Of a stretch of 64,000 bases of DNA, positions 33,258 through 42,900 are shown piece after piece. Source of the stretch: Thermoplasmata archaeon (GTDB lineage Archaea; Thermoplasmatota; Thermoplasmata; Lutacidiplasmatales; UBA184); the NCBI GenBank assembly GCA_021828195.1, contig JAKASQ010000001.1, forward strand, positions 596,335 through 660,334, written 5' to 3'. Numbering within the stretch: position 1 is the first letter of the stretch; each line of letters begins with the position of its first letter. Both the position numbers and the translations under genes were made by a program. Under the pieces are notes generated by a model. It was not told where the DNA came from. It saw only the letters and a program-made list of their open reading frames with translations, and ran no database searches.

Positions 33258-34064
33258 TTAGCATCCAAACTCCGTCCGGAGGAATGCCTGCACGCGTTTC
33301 CACGCATCCACGGCCGCCTCGGCACGATACAGCTCGACGCGGGTATCGTTGAAGAACGCGTGCGGAGCTCCGGGATAGATGTGGTAGGTCAGACGCACGC
33401 CGGCTTCCTTGGCCTCCTCCGCGAACTTCGGTATCGTGTCGGTGATTCGATGATCTTCGGCGCCGTAAAGCCCGAGCATGGCGCACCGGATGTGGGGGAT
33501 CTGATCGGCCGGGGGAGCGTTGCCGTAGAAGATCACCGCCGCGGCCAGATCCGGGTCCGCACATGCGAGCCGCCCGGACATCGCGCCGCCGAAACAGAAT
33601 CCGACGCTCGCGACCTTCCGAGGCTCAACGTCGCTCCGCCCTCGGAGGTACCGAGCCATCGCGCGGAGGTCCTGAGCGAATTTCGCGTGCTGGGCGGGGT
33701 CTTGGATCTTCATGAGTGCGGCCAGCGCGGCCCTCTTCTCCGGGGGGAGCGCCGCGATCCGCGCCTGGATCTGGGCGGGATCCCGCTGCACCTCGGGCGG
33801 AAGGCCCCGCAAGAACCCGAAGCCGGTGGCGATTGCCTCGGGCGTCAGGAGCCGCTGGATCTCTCCAGTGAAGAGGTTGGGCGCGATCGCGATGTAGCCT
33901 TCTCGGGCGAATCGTCGTGCCACATCCTGGATGTGGCGATCGGGTCCGAAGATCTCATGGATCACGATGACGGCCGGGTGTGGTCCTGTCCGCTCCTCAG
34001 GCAGCGCGAGATATGCTTCGAGAGTCCGGCCCTCTCCCGGTACCGAAATCGGGGCGTTCTGCAT
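33258..34064 (-). CDS. Dienelactone hydrolase family protein
   Basis: Alpha/beta hydrolase of 268 residues. The catalytic triad of the dienelactone hydrolase family is visible: Cys in VGFCFGGAMSG, Asp in YGAEDHRI and His in GAPHAFFND. The start has the usual lactonase features (HPAVIVIHEIFG followed by DVARRFAREGYIAIAPNLF). The substrate need not be dienelactone; archaeal and bacterial members act on varied esters or lactones. A GTATTACGG promoter-like element lies about 39 bp upstream of ATG 34064. Confidence 0.9.
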   Translation of the reverse strand: MQNAPISVPGEGRTLEAYLALPEERTGPHPAVIVIHEIFGPDRHIQDVARRFAREGYIAIAPNLFTGEIQRLLTPEAIATGFGFLRGLPPEVQRDPAQIQARIAALPPEKRAALAALMKIQDPAQHAKFAQDLRAMARYLRGRSDVEPRKVASVGFCFGGAMSGRLACADPDLAAAVIFYGNAPPADQIPHIRCAMLGLYGAEDHRITDTIPKFAEEAKEAGVRLTYHIYPGAPHAFFNDTRVELYRAEAAVDAWKRVQAFLRTEFGC

Positions 34065-34497
34065 GTAGTACCTCTTCGATGGGAATGGGGGATCCGGGGT
34101 ATTACGGCTCCCAACCCGTGGTCGCGGGTGTCGTTCGTTTCACACGCGGTCCGGCGGAGGGCGTACCTCGGGGGTCGGAGGTAAAGGCACCGGGTTCGTA
34201 TGGGGCGCGAGAAATCCCGGAGCGACCCCCGGGCGATAGAGCACTCGCGCCCGGTAGCTGCGGAACGGAGCCAGAACGTCGCCCCCACGCGTTCGCTCCA
34301 CGGTCGCCTTCTTCAACAACCACTACACGGGATTCGCCCCTCGTTGGTGATCCTCTTCAGAGCCGAGATGGGGCTCCCCCGAGTGGATGGCAGGTTCGGG
34401 AGCCTACCCGAAGACCCGGGACTCTGCCGAGAGTGGCGGAGCGTAGATCGGACGCCCCTCCCGGCCCCGGGACTCCCACGCGCGCGGAGCGAAGCAA
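34065..34497. other. 433-nt stretch without an intact gene
   Basis: Contains the likely promoter of the dienelactone hydrolase gene near 34099-34107 and a decayed DUF72-like coding remnant on the plus strand. The rest shows no convincing frame, tRNA or repeat. Confidence 0.5.
34201..34350 (+). pseudogene. C-terminal remnant of a DUF72-family gene
   Basis: The plus-strand sequence ends with VRSTVAFFNNHYTGFAPRW and a stop at 34348-34350. The pattern FFNNHY-x-G-x-A-P is the characteristic C-terminal motif of DUF72 (YecE-like) proteins, normally about 240-300 residues long. Upstream, the same frame is broken by stops at about 34237 and 34255. Weak similarity in other frames (for example RALAPGSCG, like an S-D-E-E-L-A-P-W region) suggests further frameshifts. 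No start or N-terminal part is recognisable. Confidence 0.55.
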
Positions 34498-35772
34498 TCA
34501 TCCCGCGGTGATCGAAAACACGCAGCCGCGAGTGGCGTGGCGCGTGGGGTCGGGCTTCGAGACCTCCCAGCGGCTGCCGATGCGGGTCTCCATCACCGAG
34601 CGCAATAGGCGCGGGCACATCACGCGCCCGATCTCGGTCGAGCCGTTGGTGCACGCGAAGCAGTTGGTCACGCGCACGGTGAGGGGCCGCTCTTTGAGGA
34701 TCTCGAGCCGGCTCGACGTGTGCGCCTGATAGTACGATTGGAGCGCGCGCGCCACCTCCGTCGGCGTACCTCCTTCGACCTCGTTGGCGATCTGCCGGCC
34801 GATCTGGCGTGCGATCGTCTGGATGAGTTCGGGAACCTTGAGCTGGAGTTCGCGGATCCCCGTCGCGCGCATCCCGAGCCCGGTCATCTCCTTCAGGCGA
34901 CGGAACGGTTCGCGCTCGCGGCCCTCCACGACGAGGAGCGTCGCGGTGTCCGGCACCTCGATCTCCACGAGCCGCTCCTCGGCCCGAACTGCCGGGATCC
35001 AGAGCCGCCGGTGGTACTCCCGCGCGAGATCGATGAACGCCCGGGCGCTCGACCACAGCACGACCTGCTCCTCCTCCGTTCGCCCTCCGTCATCCTCCCC
35101 GGAGAGGAACAGGAGCGTGCCCGAGCGATCGATGACGACCGCCTGATTCGCGACGGACGTCTCGACGTGCCGGAGCTCGGTGAACCCCGAGAAGTGCTTC
35201 GCCTCGCCGAGGTGCGCTCGATCGACCTCGGTGACGACGCGAACCTTGACCCCGCGCGCGTGCGCCTCCTTCAGGGCCCGGTCGACCCCCGTGTCCATGA
35301 GACGGGCGAGGGCTCCGCCGCTTACGCTGACGAGGATCTGGCGCTCGGCCGACCCGATCCGCTTGATGAGGAACCGGCGGGTCGCCTCCCGCCCCTCGAT
35401 GATCGTGAACTTCCGGGGGTCGCTCTCGCCGATCTCCTCCAGGCTCTCCTGCCACCGGGCCAGGATCCGCTCACGATCCTGCTCGAGGTGGTCGAGCCGC
35501 TCGGACGCGGTCCGGATCCACCGGTCCATGAGCGCCTCCGGCGGCAGGGCCGCGAAGCGCATGGGACGGCCCCCGGTGGCCCGTAGGAGTCCCTCCCGGG
35601 TCAGCTGCTGGATGAACCGATAGGCATCGACTCGATGGAGCGTCGTCACTCGGGCGAGTTCGGCCGCCGTCTGGGGACCCGTGCGGGTCGCCGCGAGGTA
35701 GATCCGGGCCCCCTTCTCGGGGATCCCGTGGTCCGTCAGGAGCCCGACCAGCTCCGCTCCCTGCCGCGTCAC
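34498..35772 (-). CDS. TrmB-type transcriptional regulator with C-terminal V4R-like sensor
   Basis: A 424-residue regulator. The N-terminus is a TrmB winged helix (LLTDHGIPEKGARIYLAATRTGPQTAAELAR), followed by a coiled region and a PLD-like middle domain (AERQILVSVSGGALARLMDTG; VANQAVVIDRSGTLLFLSGED). The C-terminal 150 residues carry cysteines in TNCFACTNG, VMCPRLL and RGCVFSI, a layout like V4R/4-vinyl-reductase sensor domains. GTG 35772 is chosen because TTTTATCG lies 25 bp upstream. The ligand is unknown; the Cys pattern could bind metal or sense redox. The target genes are not evident. Confidence 0.82.
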   Translation of the reverse strand: MTRQGAELVGLLTDHGIPEKGARIYLAATRTGPQTAAELARVTTLHRVDAYRFIQQLTREGLLRATGGRPMRFAALPPEALMDRWIRTASERLDHLEQDRERILARWQESLEEIGESDPRKFTIIEGREATRRFLIKRIGSAERQILVSVSGGALARLMDTGVDRALKEAHARGVKVRVVTEVDRAHLGEAKHFSGFTELRHVETSVANQAVVIDRSGTLLFLSGEDDGGRTEEEQVVLWSSARAFIDLAREYHRRLWIPAVRAEERLVEIEVPDTATLLVVEGREREPFRRLKEMTGLGMRATGIRELQLKVPELIQTIARQIGRQIANEVEGGTPTEVARALQSYYQAHTSSRLEILKERPLTVRVTNCFACTNGSTEIGRVMCPRLLRSVMETRIGSRWEVSKPDPTRHATRGCVFSITAG

Positions 35773-35792
35773 CAACGGACGAGCGGGCGGAG

Positions 35793-35800
35793 CGATAAAA
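35793..35800 (-). promoter_or_regulatory. TATA box for the TrmB-type regulator
   Basis: TTTTATCG on the minus strand centred 25 bp before GTG 35772, supporting a leaderless GTG start. Confidence 0.6.
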
Positions 35801-35838
35801 GCACGTCGAAATCGGGCCCGGGGGGCGCCCGAGGCGCT

Positions 35839-36498
35839 CTAGAGCGCGGCCTGGAAGTCCTCGACCGCGAGCGTGTACGGGACCTCGGCCCCGCCCGCCC
35901 GGCACTTCAGGACCTCGCGCGTGAGCAGCCAGTAGACCGTCGCGAGCGCGACGCGGCCCTTGTTGTTGGCCGGGATCACAAGATCGACGTTCCGGGTCTC
36001 GTTGTTGACATCGCACAGACCGACCACGGGGATCCCAATCGAGACCGCCTCGCTCAGCGCCTGCTGGTCGGTGGCCGGGTCCGTGACGAGGAGCACCTGC
36101 GGCTCGAAGTATTCGGTGAGGTTCGGGTTGGTGAGGCAACCGGGGACGAACCGCTCGGCGAACGACACCGCCCCGGTCGTCTGCGAGAAGATGCGCACCG
36201 GTTTCTGGCCGTACTGGCGTTGGGAGACCGCGAGCACGCGCGCGGCCGGGTATCGTGCGAGGAATCGGGCCGCGGCGCGGATCCGACGATCGGTCTCGCG
36301 GATATCGAGGACGTGCAGCCCGTCGAAGCGGACCTTGTAGATGAATCGGCGCATGCTCGCCGACTTCTGCTGGGTCCCGATGTGCACGCCCGAGGTCAGA
36401 TACGTCTCCTCGGGGATCAGGAGCTCGCTCGGGGAGGTGTCCTGGCTGTCGCTCACAATCTGGCGATCGGCCGACGCCACGTCCTCCTCAGGTACCAT
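35839..36498 (-). CDS. rpsB: 30S ribosomal protein S2 (uS2)
   Basis: Small-subunit ribosomal protein of 219 residues with the archaeal uS2 features: LTSGVHIGTQQKSASMRRFIYKVR, GLHVLDIRETDRRI, VPGCLTNPNL, PQVLLVTDPATDQQAL and GIPVVGLCDVNNETRNVDLVIPANNKG. It follows eno by 6 nt, an arrangement conserved in archaea, where eno and rpsB usually sit with rpoK/rpoN. Here the RNA polymerase subunit genes are absent and the methylmalonyl-CoA genes lie upstream instead. Confidence 0.96.
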   Translation of the reverse strand: MVPEEDVASADRQIVSDSQDTSPSELLIPEETYLTSGVHIGTQQKSASMRRFIYKVRFDGLHVLDIRETDRRIRAAARFLARYPAARVLAVSQRQYGQKPVRIFSQTTGAVSFAERFVPGCLTNPNLTEYFEPQVLLVTDPATDQQALSEAVSIGIPVVGLCDVNNETRNVDLVIPANNKGRVALATVYWLLTREVLKCRAGGAEVPYTLAVEDFQAAL

Positions 36499-36504
36499 CG
36501 ATCC

Positions 36505-37719
36505 TCAAGCTCCGGTGGGGCGGGCGAGACGTAGGAGTTCATTTAGCTTTGCCACCCGCTCCCCGCCGAGAACCCCCGTCTTGATGCCCCGAGCCCCGAT
36601 CCCGAGCGCCACGTGGGCCAGCCAGGAGTCCGTGGTCTCCCCCGAGCGGTGCGAGGCGATGAGGGCCGCTCCATGCGCGCGGGCGTAATCGACGGTGGCG
36701 AAGGTGCCCGAGAGGGTGCCGACCTGGTTGACCTTGATCAGGACGGCGTTCGTGGCGCCTTCCTCGAGGCCCCGGCGCACCCGCGCCTCCTGGGAAACGT
36801 ACACGTCGTCGCCCACCACGAGCGTCGAGCCGCCGACGCGCCGGGTGAGGTCGGCAAACTCCCCGAACGCCTCCTGGTCGAACGGATCCTCCACGAATCG
36901 GAGGCCATAGCGCTCGACGAGCTTCTCGACGAAGGCGACCTGTCCCGTGCCGTCGAGGACCTGCTCGCGGTAATGGTACCGGCCGTTCGCATAGAACTCG
37001 CTCGCCGCGAGATCGAGCCCGGGGTGCACCTCGACGTGGAGCTCGTCCCGGACGGCGGCGCAGGCTTCGGTGAGAAGCTCGACCGCTTCCACGTTGCCGA
37101 GCGGCGCGACCCATCCGCCCTCGTCGCCGCGCCCGAGGGCGGCCCGGGGGAAGCGCTCGTGCAGGCTCGCCCCGATCCATCGATGCACGTGGATCGCGGC
37201 CTCGATCGACTCCTCGATCCGTCGGCCCTCCGCGAAGGCGATGAACTCTTGGATGTCCGGCCCCCCGACCGCGTGGCGCCCACCGTTCAGGCAGTTGCCC
37301 ACGATCGCGGGGAAGCGGGGCGCGTCGATCCCGGGACGCGCGAGCACGCGCCAGAGCGGTTGGTGGGAGTCGTGCGCGTGAGCGAGCGCGGCGGCCACGG
37401 AGGTCGCCGTCGCCGCGTTGCCCCCGATCCGACCGAAGTTCGGCGTGCCATCGGCCTCGACCAGGGCCCGGTCGACCCCGGCCGTATCGGACGGGTCGAG
37501 CCCATGAAGGCGTGGTGCGACGAGGCCGGAAAAGGTCGAGATCGCTTCGCCCACGCCTCCAGCGGGGAACGCGAGGACCTCGTGGATGCCGGTGCTCGCC
37601 CCGCTCGGCGCTCCGGCCCGGGCCCACGCGCCGGAGTCGAGAACGATCGTGGCCTCGACGGTCGGTCGGCCGCGGCTATCGTAGATCATCGCGAGCTCGC
37701 TCGAGCGGATGCGGCTCAT
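36505..37719 (-). CDS. eno: Enolase
   Basis: Glycolytic and gluconeogenic enzyme interconverting 2-phosphoglycerate and phosphoenolpyruvate. The 404 residues include YDSRGRPTVEA, the loop GAPSGASTGIHE, the conserved NGGRHAVGG (GG-x-HA), the metal ligands in VEDPFDQE and VGDDVYVS, the catalytic lysine in IKVNQVGTLS, and SHRSGETTDS. Slightly shorter than the usual 410-430. The start ATG overlaps the stop of the epimerase gene (ATGA), making translational coupling likely. Confidence 0.96.
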   Translation of the reverse strand: MSRIRSSELAMIYDSRGRPTVEATIVLDSGAWARAGAPSGASTGIHEVLAFPAGGVGEAISTFSGLVAPRLHGLDPSDTAGVDRALVEADGTPNFGRIGGNAATATSVAAALAHAHDSHQPLWRVLARPGIDAPRFPAIVGNCLNGGRHAVGGPDIQEFIAFAEGRRIEESIEAAIHVHRWIGASLHERFPRAALGRGDEGGWVAPLGNVEAVELLTEACAAVRDELHVEVHPGLDLAASEFYANGRYHYREQVLDGTGQVAFVEKLVERYGLRFVEDPFDQEAFGEFADLTRRVGGSTLVVGDDVYVSQEARVRRGLEEGATNAVLIKVNQVGTLSGTFATVDYARAHGAALIASHRSGETTDSWLAHVALGIGARGIKTGVLGGERVAKLNELLRLARPTGA

Positions 37720-38111
37720 GGATCCTCCACGAACTCAACGAGGACCCCGCCGAACGCGGAAGGGTGCGCGAAACCGACGCGGCGGCCTCGGGCTCCGGGG
37801 CGAGCCCGAGCGTCGACAAGTCGACGGCCCAAGGCCGCGATCCGGTCGAGCTCGGCGTTGACGCTCTCGACGTGGAAGGCGACGTGGTGGAACCCCTCTC
37901 CGCGACTCTCGACGAACCGGGCGATCGGAGAGTCCGGCGACGTCGGTTCGAGGAGTTCGATGTGCGTTGCCCCGAGCGGGGCGAACACGACCCGCACGCG
38001 CTGGGAGGCGACCTCCTCCGGCTCGGAGATCGGCCCTTCGACGAGCGGTCGCCAATGCGCGATGGCCTCGGGGAGACTACGAACCGCGATGCCCAGATGA
38101 TCGACCTGCAT
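37716..38111 (-). CDS. mce: Methylmalonyl-CoA epimerase
   Basis: VOC-fold enzyme of 131 residues that converts (S)- to (R)-methylmalonyl-CoA for the mutase. It has HLGIAVRSLPEAIAHW (first metal His), HIELLEP, GEGFHHVAFHV (second His plus following His) and the final Glu in VLVEFVEDP. These match the cobalt/zinc ligand set of the epimerase. It sits between the mutase large subunit (11 nt upstream) and eno (4-nt overlap), which supports the assignment over other VOC functions. Confidence 0.95.
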   Translation of the reverse strand: MQVDHLGIAVRSLPEAIAHWRPLVEGPISEPEEVASQRVRVVFAPLGATHIELLEPTSPDSPIARFVESRGEGFHHVAFHVESVNAELDRIAALGRRLVDARARPGARGRRVGFAHPSAFGGVLVEFVEDP

Positions 38112-38122
38112 GGAGGCTCCGC

Positions 38123-39808
38123 CTAGAACGCCCTGGACGGTCGGTGCTCCCCGAACACGCCGCGCCACGTATCGGCAATCTCTCCGAGGGTGACCCCCGC
38201 GCGCACGGCCGCGAGCACGCCGGCCATGACGTTCTCCGGAGAACGGGCCGCCCGCTCGAGCTGGTCGATCGCCGCGGAGGCAGCTCGTGCATCCCGCGCG
38301 CGACGCCAGCGGACGATCCGTTCGGCCTGTCGATGCTCCTCGGCCGGAGAGATCCGTTGCCCTCGGACCCCCCCGCGCTCCTCGCGAGGGAACAGCGTGA
38401 ATCGGGGATTGCCCTCGGTGTGTCCGTTGACGCCGACGACGATCTCCTGCCGGGATTCTCGGGCGAGCGCGATGCGATACGCTTCGCGCGCGATCTCGGC
38501 CTGCAGGAACCCCTTCTCGATCGCGACGAGCGAGCCTCCCATCGCGTCGATCCGGTCGATGTACTCACGGGCCTCCCGTTCGATCCGGTCGGTCAACCAC
38601 TCGATCTCGTAGGCGCCGCCCAGAGGATCGACCGTGTTCGGGATCCCGGACTCCTCCGCGATGATCTGCTGGGTCCGCATCGCGAGCCGTGCGGCCGACT
38701 CCGTCGGAAGGCCGATCGCCTCGTCGAGCGCGTTCGTGTGGAGCGATTGGGTTCCTCCCAGTACGGCCGCGAGGGCCTCCACGGTCGTGCGGACCACGTT
38801 GAGCTCGGGTTGCTGGGCGGTGAGGCTGGAGCCCGCGGTCTGCGTGTGGAAGCGCAGTTGCATCGATCGCGCGCGGCGGGCGCCGAGCCTCTCCGCGACG
38901 AGCGAGCCCCAGAGTCGACGCGCCGCGCGGAACTTGGCGATCTCCTCCAGGAATCCTCGGTCCGAGGAGAAGAAGAACGAGAGTCTCGGCAGGAACTCGT
39001 CGAGATCGAGGCCCCGCTCCTGGACCGCGCGGACGTAGGCGAGCGCGTTGGCGAGCGTGAAGGCGACCTCCTGGGAGGCGGTGGCGCCCGCCTCCCGCAT
39101 GTGGTATCCCGAGACGGAGACGTAGTTCCATTGGGGCATCTCACGGGTCGCGAACTCGATGAGGTCCGTGGAGAGGCGCATCGACGCCTCCGGTGGGTAG
39201 ATGTAGGTCCCGCGCGCGACGTACTCCTTCAGGATATCGTTCTGGACCGTCCCCCCGAGCCGGGCGCGCGGGACCCCGCCCTCCTCGCCTACAGCGACCA
39301 GGAGCGCGAGCAGGATCGGCGCGGTGGCGTTGATGGTCATGGAAACGGTGGCCCGGTCGAGCGGAAGGCCGCCGAGCATCGTCCGCATGTCACCGAGGGA
39401 CGCGATCGGGACCCCGCAGCGGCCGACCTCTCCGCGCGCGCGCGGATGGTCGGAATCATACCCCGTCTGGGTCGGCAGATCGAAGGCGACCGAGAGACCC
39501 GTCTGGCCCCCTCGCAGGAGATACTGGAACCGGCGATTGGTCTCCCGCGCACTCGCGAACCCCGAGTACTGGCGGAGGGTCCACGGTCGGCCGCGGTACA
39601 TCGTAGGCTGAATGCCCCGGGTGAACGGCCTCTGGCCCGGGAAGCCGATCCGCTCGAGGTACCCCGTCTCCCCGTCCTCGGAGGGCTCCGCAAGCATGGG
39701 CACTGCTTCCGTCTCAGGAAGGAATCCGAGCGCTTGCCGAGAGCGGGCGCGCCATCGCGCACGGGCTGCTCCGTCTACCGAGCCCGGGGTGGGTTTGCGT
39801 CGGTTCAT
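38123..39808 (-). CDS. mcmA1: Methylmalonyl-CoA mutase, large (catalytic) subunit
   Basis: Catalytic TIM-barrel subunit of 561 residues that pairs with the B12 subunit at 11.3-11.7 kb. It carries TMYRGRPWTLRQYSGFASARETNRRF, LSVAFDLPTQTGYDSDH, the substrate-binding GTVQNDILKEYVARGTYIYPP, ISGYH-like VSVSGYHMREAGA, and RFHTQTAGSSLTAQQPELNVVRT. The YSGFA and YHMREAGA regions are hallmarks of methylmalonyl-CoA and related acyl-CoA mutases. The close epimerase and the MeaB gene favour methylmalonyl-CoA over isobutyryl-CoA as substrate. A leaderless promoter precedes it. Confidence 0.96.
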   Translation of the reverse strand: MNRRKPTPGSVDGAARARWRARSRQALGFLPETEAVPMLAEPSEDGETGYLERIGFPGQRPFTRGIQPTMYRGRPWTLRQYSGFASARETNRRFQYLLRGGQTGLSVAFDLPTQTGYDSDHPRARGEVGRCGVPIASLGDMRTMLGGLPLDRATVSMTINATAPILLALLVAVGEEGGVPRARLGGTVQNDILKEYVARGTYIYPPEASMRLSTDLIEFATREMPQWNYVSVSGYHMREAGATASQEVAFTLANALAYVRAVQERGLDLDEFLPRLSFFFSSDRGFLEEIAKFRAARRLWGSLVAERLGARRARSMQLRFHTQTAGSSLTAQQPELNVVRTTVEALAAVLGGTQSLHTNALDEAIGLPTESAARLAMRTQQIIAEESGIPNTVDPLGGAYEIEWLTDRIEREAREYIDRIDAMGGSLVAIEKGFLQAEIAREAYRIALARESRQEIVVGVNGHTEGNPRFTLFPREERGGVRGQRISPAEEHRQAERIVRWRRARDARAASAAIDQLERAARSPENVMAGVLAAVRAGVTLGEIADTWRGVFGEHRPSRAF

Positions 39809-39827
39809 CGGCCCTCGACCGATTGGC

Positions 39828-39838
39828 GATATTATAGC
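39828..39838 (-). promoter_or_regulatory. TATA box of the mcmA1-mce-eno-rpsB operon
   Basis: GCTATAATATC on the minus strand centred 25 bp before ATG 39808. It is the only clear promoter before four tightly packed genes. Confidence 0.65.
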
Positions 39839-39946
39839 TTGTCTTCGGAACCCCGCGTCCCATCTTGAGCGCTACCCGCTCAATGCCTGCGGATCGGGAA
39901 AAAGGGAAGGGGGAAAGGGTTGGTCTCGGGGTTCCGAGCGCCCGAT

Positions 39947-42900
39947 CTACTTGCTCGGGGGCGGCATGTTGCCACCCTGGGTCCCGCTGCTACCGGACGA
40001 CCAGCTTGGAGGTGGTGACGCGGGCGGCTTCGCCCGGCGCATGTAGTAGACCGTCGTGACCAGGAAGACCACCGTCAGCACGATGAACAGGCCGATCAGA
40101 GCCCATGCGGTGTTGCTGATCCCGCTCGTGCTGCTGGACGATCCTGCGCTGTTGGAGTTCATGGTCACCGGCACCGAGGTCGTCGACCCGCCCACCACGG
40201 TCGCGTTGTTGTAGTAGGTGTAGTACCCACTCGCGACCACGGAGATCGAGTAGCTTCCCGGGTTTGATGGGGTCGTGTAGGGCGTGCCCGCGTTGATCGT
40301 CACGCCCGATCCCCCATTGATGTAGAGCGTCGCGGTGCTCGGGCCTCCGGCCTGCAGCGTTACCGCGAGAGTACCCGCCGTGATGCTCGCGGTGAACACG
40401 ACCGGCACCACCACCAGCGAGGCCGCCGTGGACACCGCTCCGCTCGGTGGGCTGGGAGGATTGTACCCCGTGACCGAGCCGATCGTGTACGCGTACGTCC
40501 CGTTCGTCTGGTAGAAGGTGATCGACGGCTGGTTGGACGTCTGGGTAAGCCCGTTGAGGGTCGCGCTCCAGCTCGTTCCCACCGCGAGGCCCGACTCCGT
40601 CACAACGACCGCGTAGGTCGGCGTGGGGAAGATCGGCACGAAGGGGATCGCTACTGAGGCCCCGCCCGTGACCGCCGTGACGGATCCCGAGGGGGAGGCC
40701 ACCGTGTAGCCCGCCGTCTGCATCACCGTATACGGGTACGATCCTGCCGGGATGTTGACCAAGACCGACGTGCTGGCAGTGTACCACGCACCGACGCCCG
40801 GGACCACCGCGGCCCAGTTGGCCGTGCCGCTGATGATACCCGACTGCGAGAACGTCACCGGGACGAGAGGCGTGCTCCCGTACGAGGTGAAGGCCGCGCT
40901 CACCGTGGTCGTGTTGCCCGCGGTGATCTGGATCGTGCCGTTCGCGGGGCTGACGCTGTAGCCGTTCGCCGGCCAGACGTAGTAGTTGTACGTCCCGGGC
41001 GCGAGGGTGAACGCCAGCGAGGATCCCGTTCCGGTCTGCGTGTCGTATCCGACCGTCGCCGTCCACGGCGTTCCGGCGGGGAGGCCGGACGTAGTGACCG
41101 AGGCCGTCGAGACCGCCGAGGCATATCCCACCGTGTACCACGTGTTGTCTCCACCGCCACCCTGCATGACGTTCGCATTCAGAGAGGCTCCGTTGATCCA
41201 CGGGGCGTAGGACTCGGGGATGGTCAACTGGAAGTTCCAGATGTAGAGCGACAGCAGGAAATCCAGCTGGTTCGCCATCTGGTAGTCCAAGGTGCGCTGG
41301 GCGCCCACCGCGAGGGGACCCGCCGTGTTGTACCAGTACGTCGAGATACCGTAAGCGACACCCTGGCACGCGTTCGGGAGCTGCTGGAGGCTGTGGTAGT
41401 AGACCAGCGCCGCCCAGGCCGAGCTCGCGTCGGTGTAGTTCGCCGCGAACGGACACGACGGGGAGTTGAACGCCGGGAGGCTGAGCTCCTCCGCGACCGA
41501 GTCGCCGTACGTGTACGTCGAGTCCGGCAGGTACATCGGGGTAATGTAGTCGGTGGGGTCGGGGTAGTCCGGCGCCCATCCGAGGTTCCACAGCGGCAGT
41601 CCGTTCGACCCGGGGGCAGCGAACGCGTAGCCCAGGTACGCCGCAAAGGTGATGTCGAACGTGTACGGCATCAACCGGTTGCCCGTCAACGACTCGATCT
41701 CACCGATCAGGTCGACGATCGCCTGATCGTAGAACGTCGATCCCGTTTCGCTCGTGATCGGGAAGACGCACGGGTTCGCGGTCGTGCACGCGGCGAGTTC
41801 GGCATCGTAGTACGGCGAGCTCGGGTTGTTCGCCTGAGCCCACCACCACGCGGCCCCGCCAACGACGGCCGGGTTCGTGCTGGGATCGCTCTGGGGCCAG
41901 CTGATGTTGTACGCGTAGTAGTTACCCAGATACTTCGGAAGCGCACCGCCGTAACCAAAGCCCGTGGAGATACCGCCCGCCTGGAGCAGGCTCGAGTTGA
42001 CGGTAGCGTACGGGTAGGCGTTGGTGATGAACTGCCGCAGTCCGATCTGGCTGAAGAAGTCCCCCGGAACGTTCGTCGTCGACGGGTTCCCGGTCAACGT
42101 GTTCGTAACCGTCACGTTGAAGTTCAGGTTGTACGGCATGAAGAAGATCGAGATGGTCGGGATGTACGTCAGGTCGATCTTCCCCGCGTTGAGCAGCGTC
42201 GTCAGGGTCGTGACGTGGGCGGGCAACTGGATCCCTGCGAGGTCGGCTTGGCCGGCCTGGTAGTTCGCGATCCCCTGCTGGTCGGTCTGCTCCCAGAAGA
42301 CGTTGACCGTTCCCTGATAGCTTCCCGGCAGCGGCTGGCAACCTTGCTGACCGGCGCAGCCGGTCGGGGCGTGGTAGTACGGGTTGGCCTGGAGCACGTA
42401 CCCGATCGCGTTGTCGATCGCCACCGTGTAGTACGGGCCGGATCCGGCCATGCTCTCCTTCACCGCGGGCTGGGGGTTCAGGGGGCTCGTCGCCGCGAGC
42501 ATCTGGAGCGCGTCCCAGCTCGTCGGGTTGACCGTGGCCACGTAGTTCTGGAACGCCGGCTGGGAGGTGCTGGTCGCGCCGCCGGGGAGCAGGCAGGGAC
42601 CGTCTCCGTTGGCCGCGCTGGTTCCCGTGAAGCCGGGAACGCCTGCACCGATGTGCGTGAACCAGCCGCATGGCTCGATGCCCGCTCCGAGCGGGTCCGC
42701 CATGAGCTCCAGGAAGAACGGCCAGTCCGTGCCGCTTCCCGCCGCGTTGAAGGTGATGCATCCGTTCTGGCTCATCGCCGCCGCCGGGCAGAAGGCGGAG
42801 TCGTTGACCAGCATCGAGCTGAGAACGTTGCCCGGGGTGTTGTTCCACGGGTAGTGGATCCCGCCGTCGTACGCGTGGTTGCCGTAGGGGAGGAGGGCCT

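Noticed and set aside
37967-39868. 633-residue plus-strand ORF opposite mcmA1
   Set aside because: Antisense to methylmalonyl-CoA mutase, which has complete family motifs. No similarity in the antisense frame.
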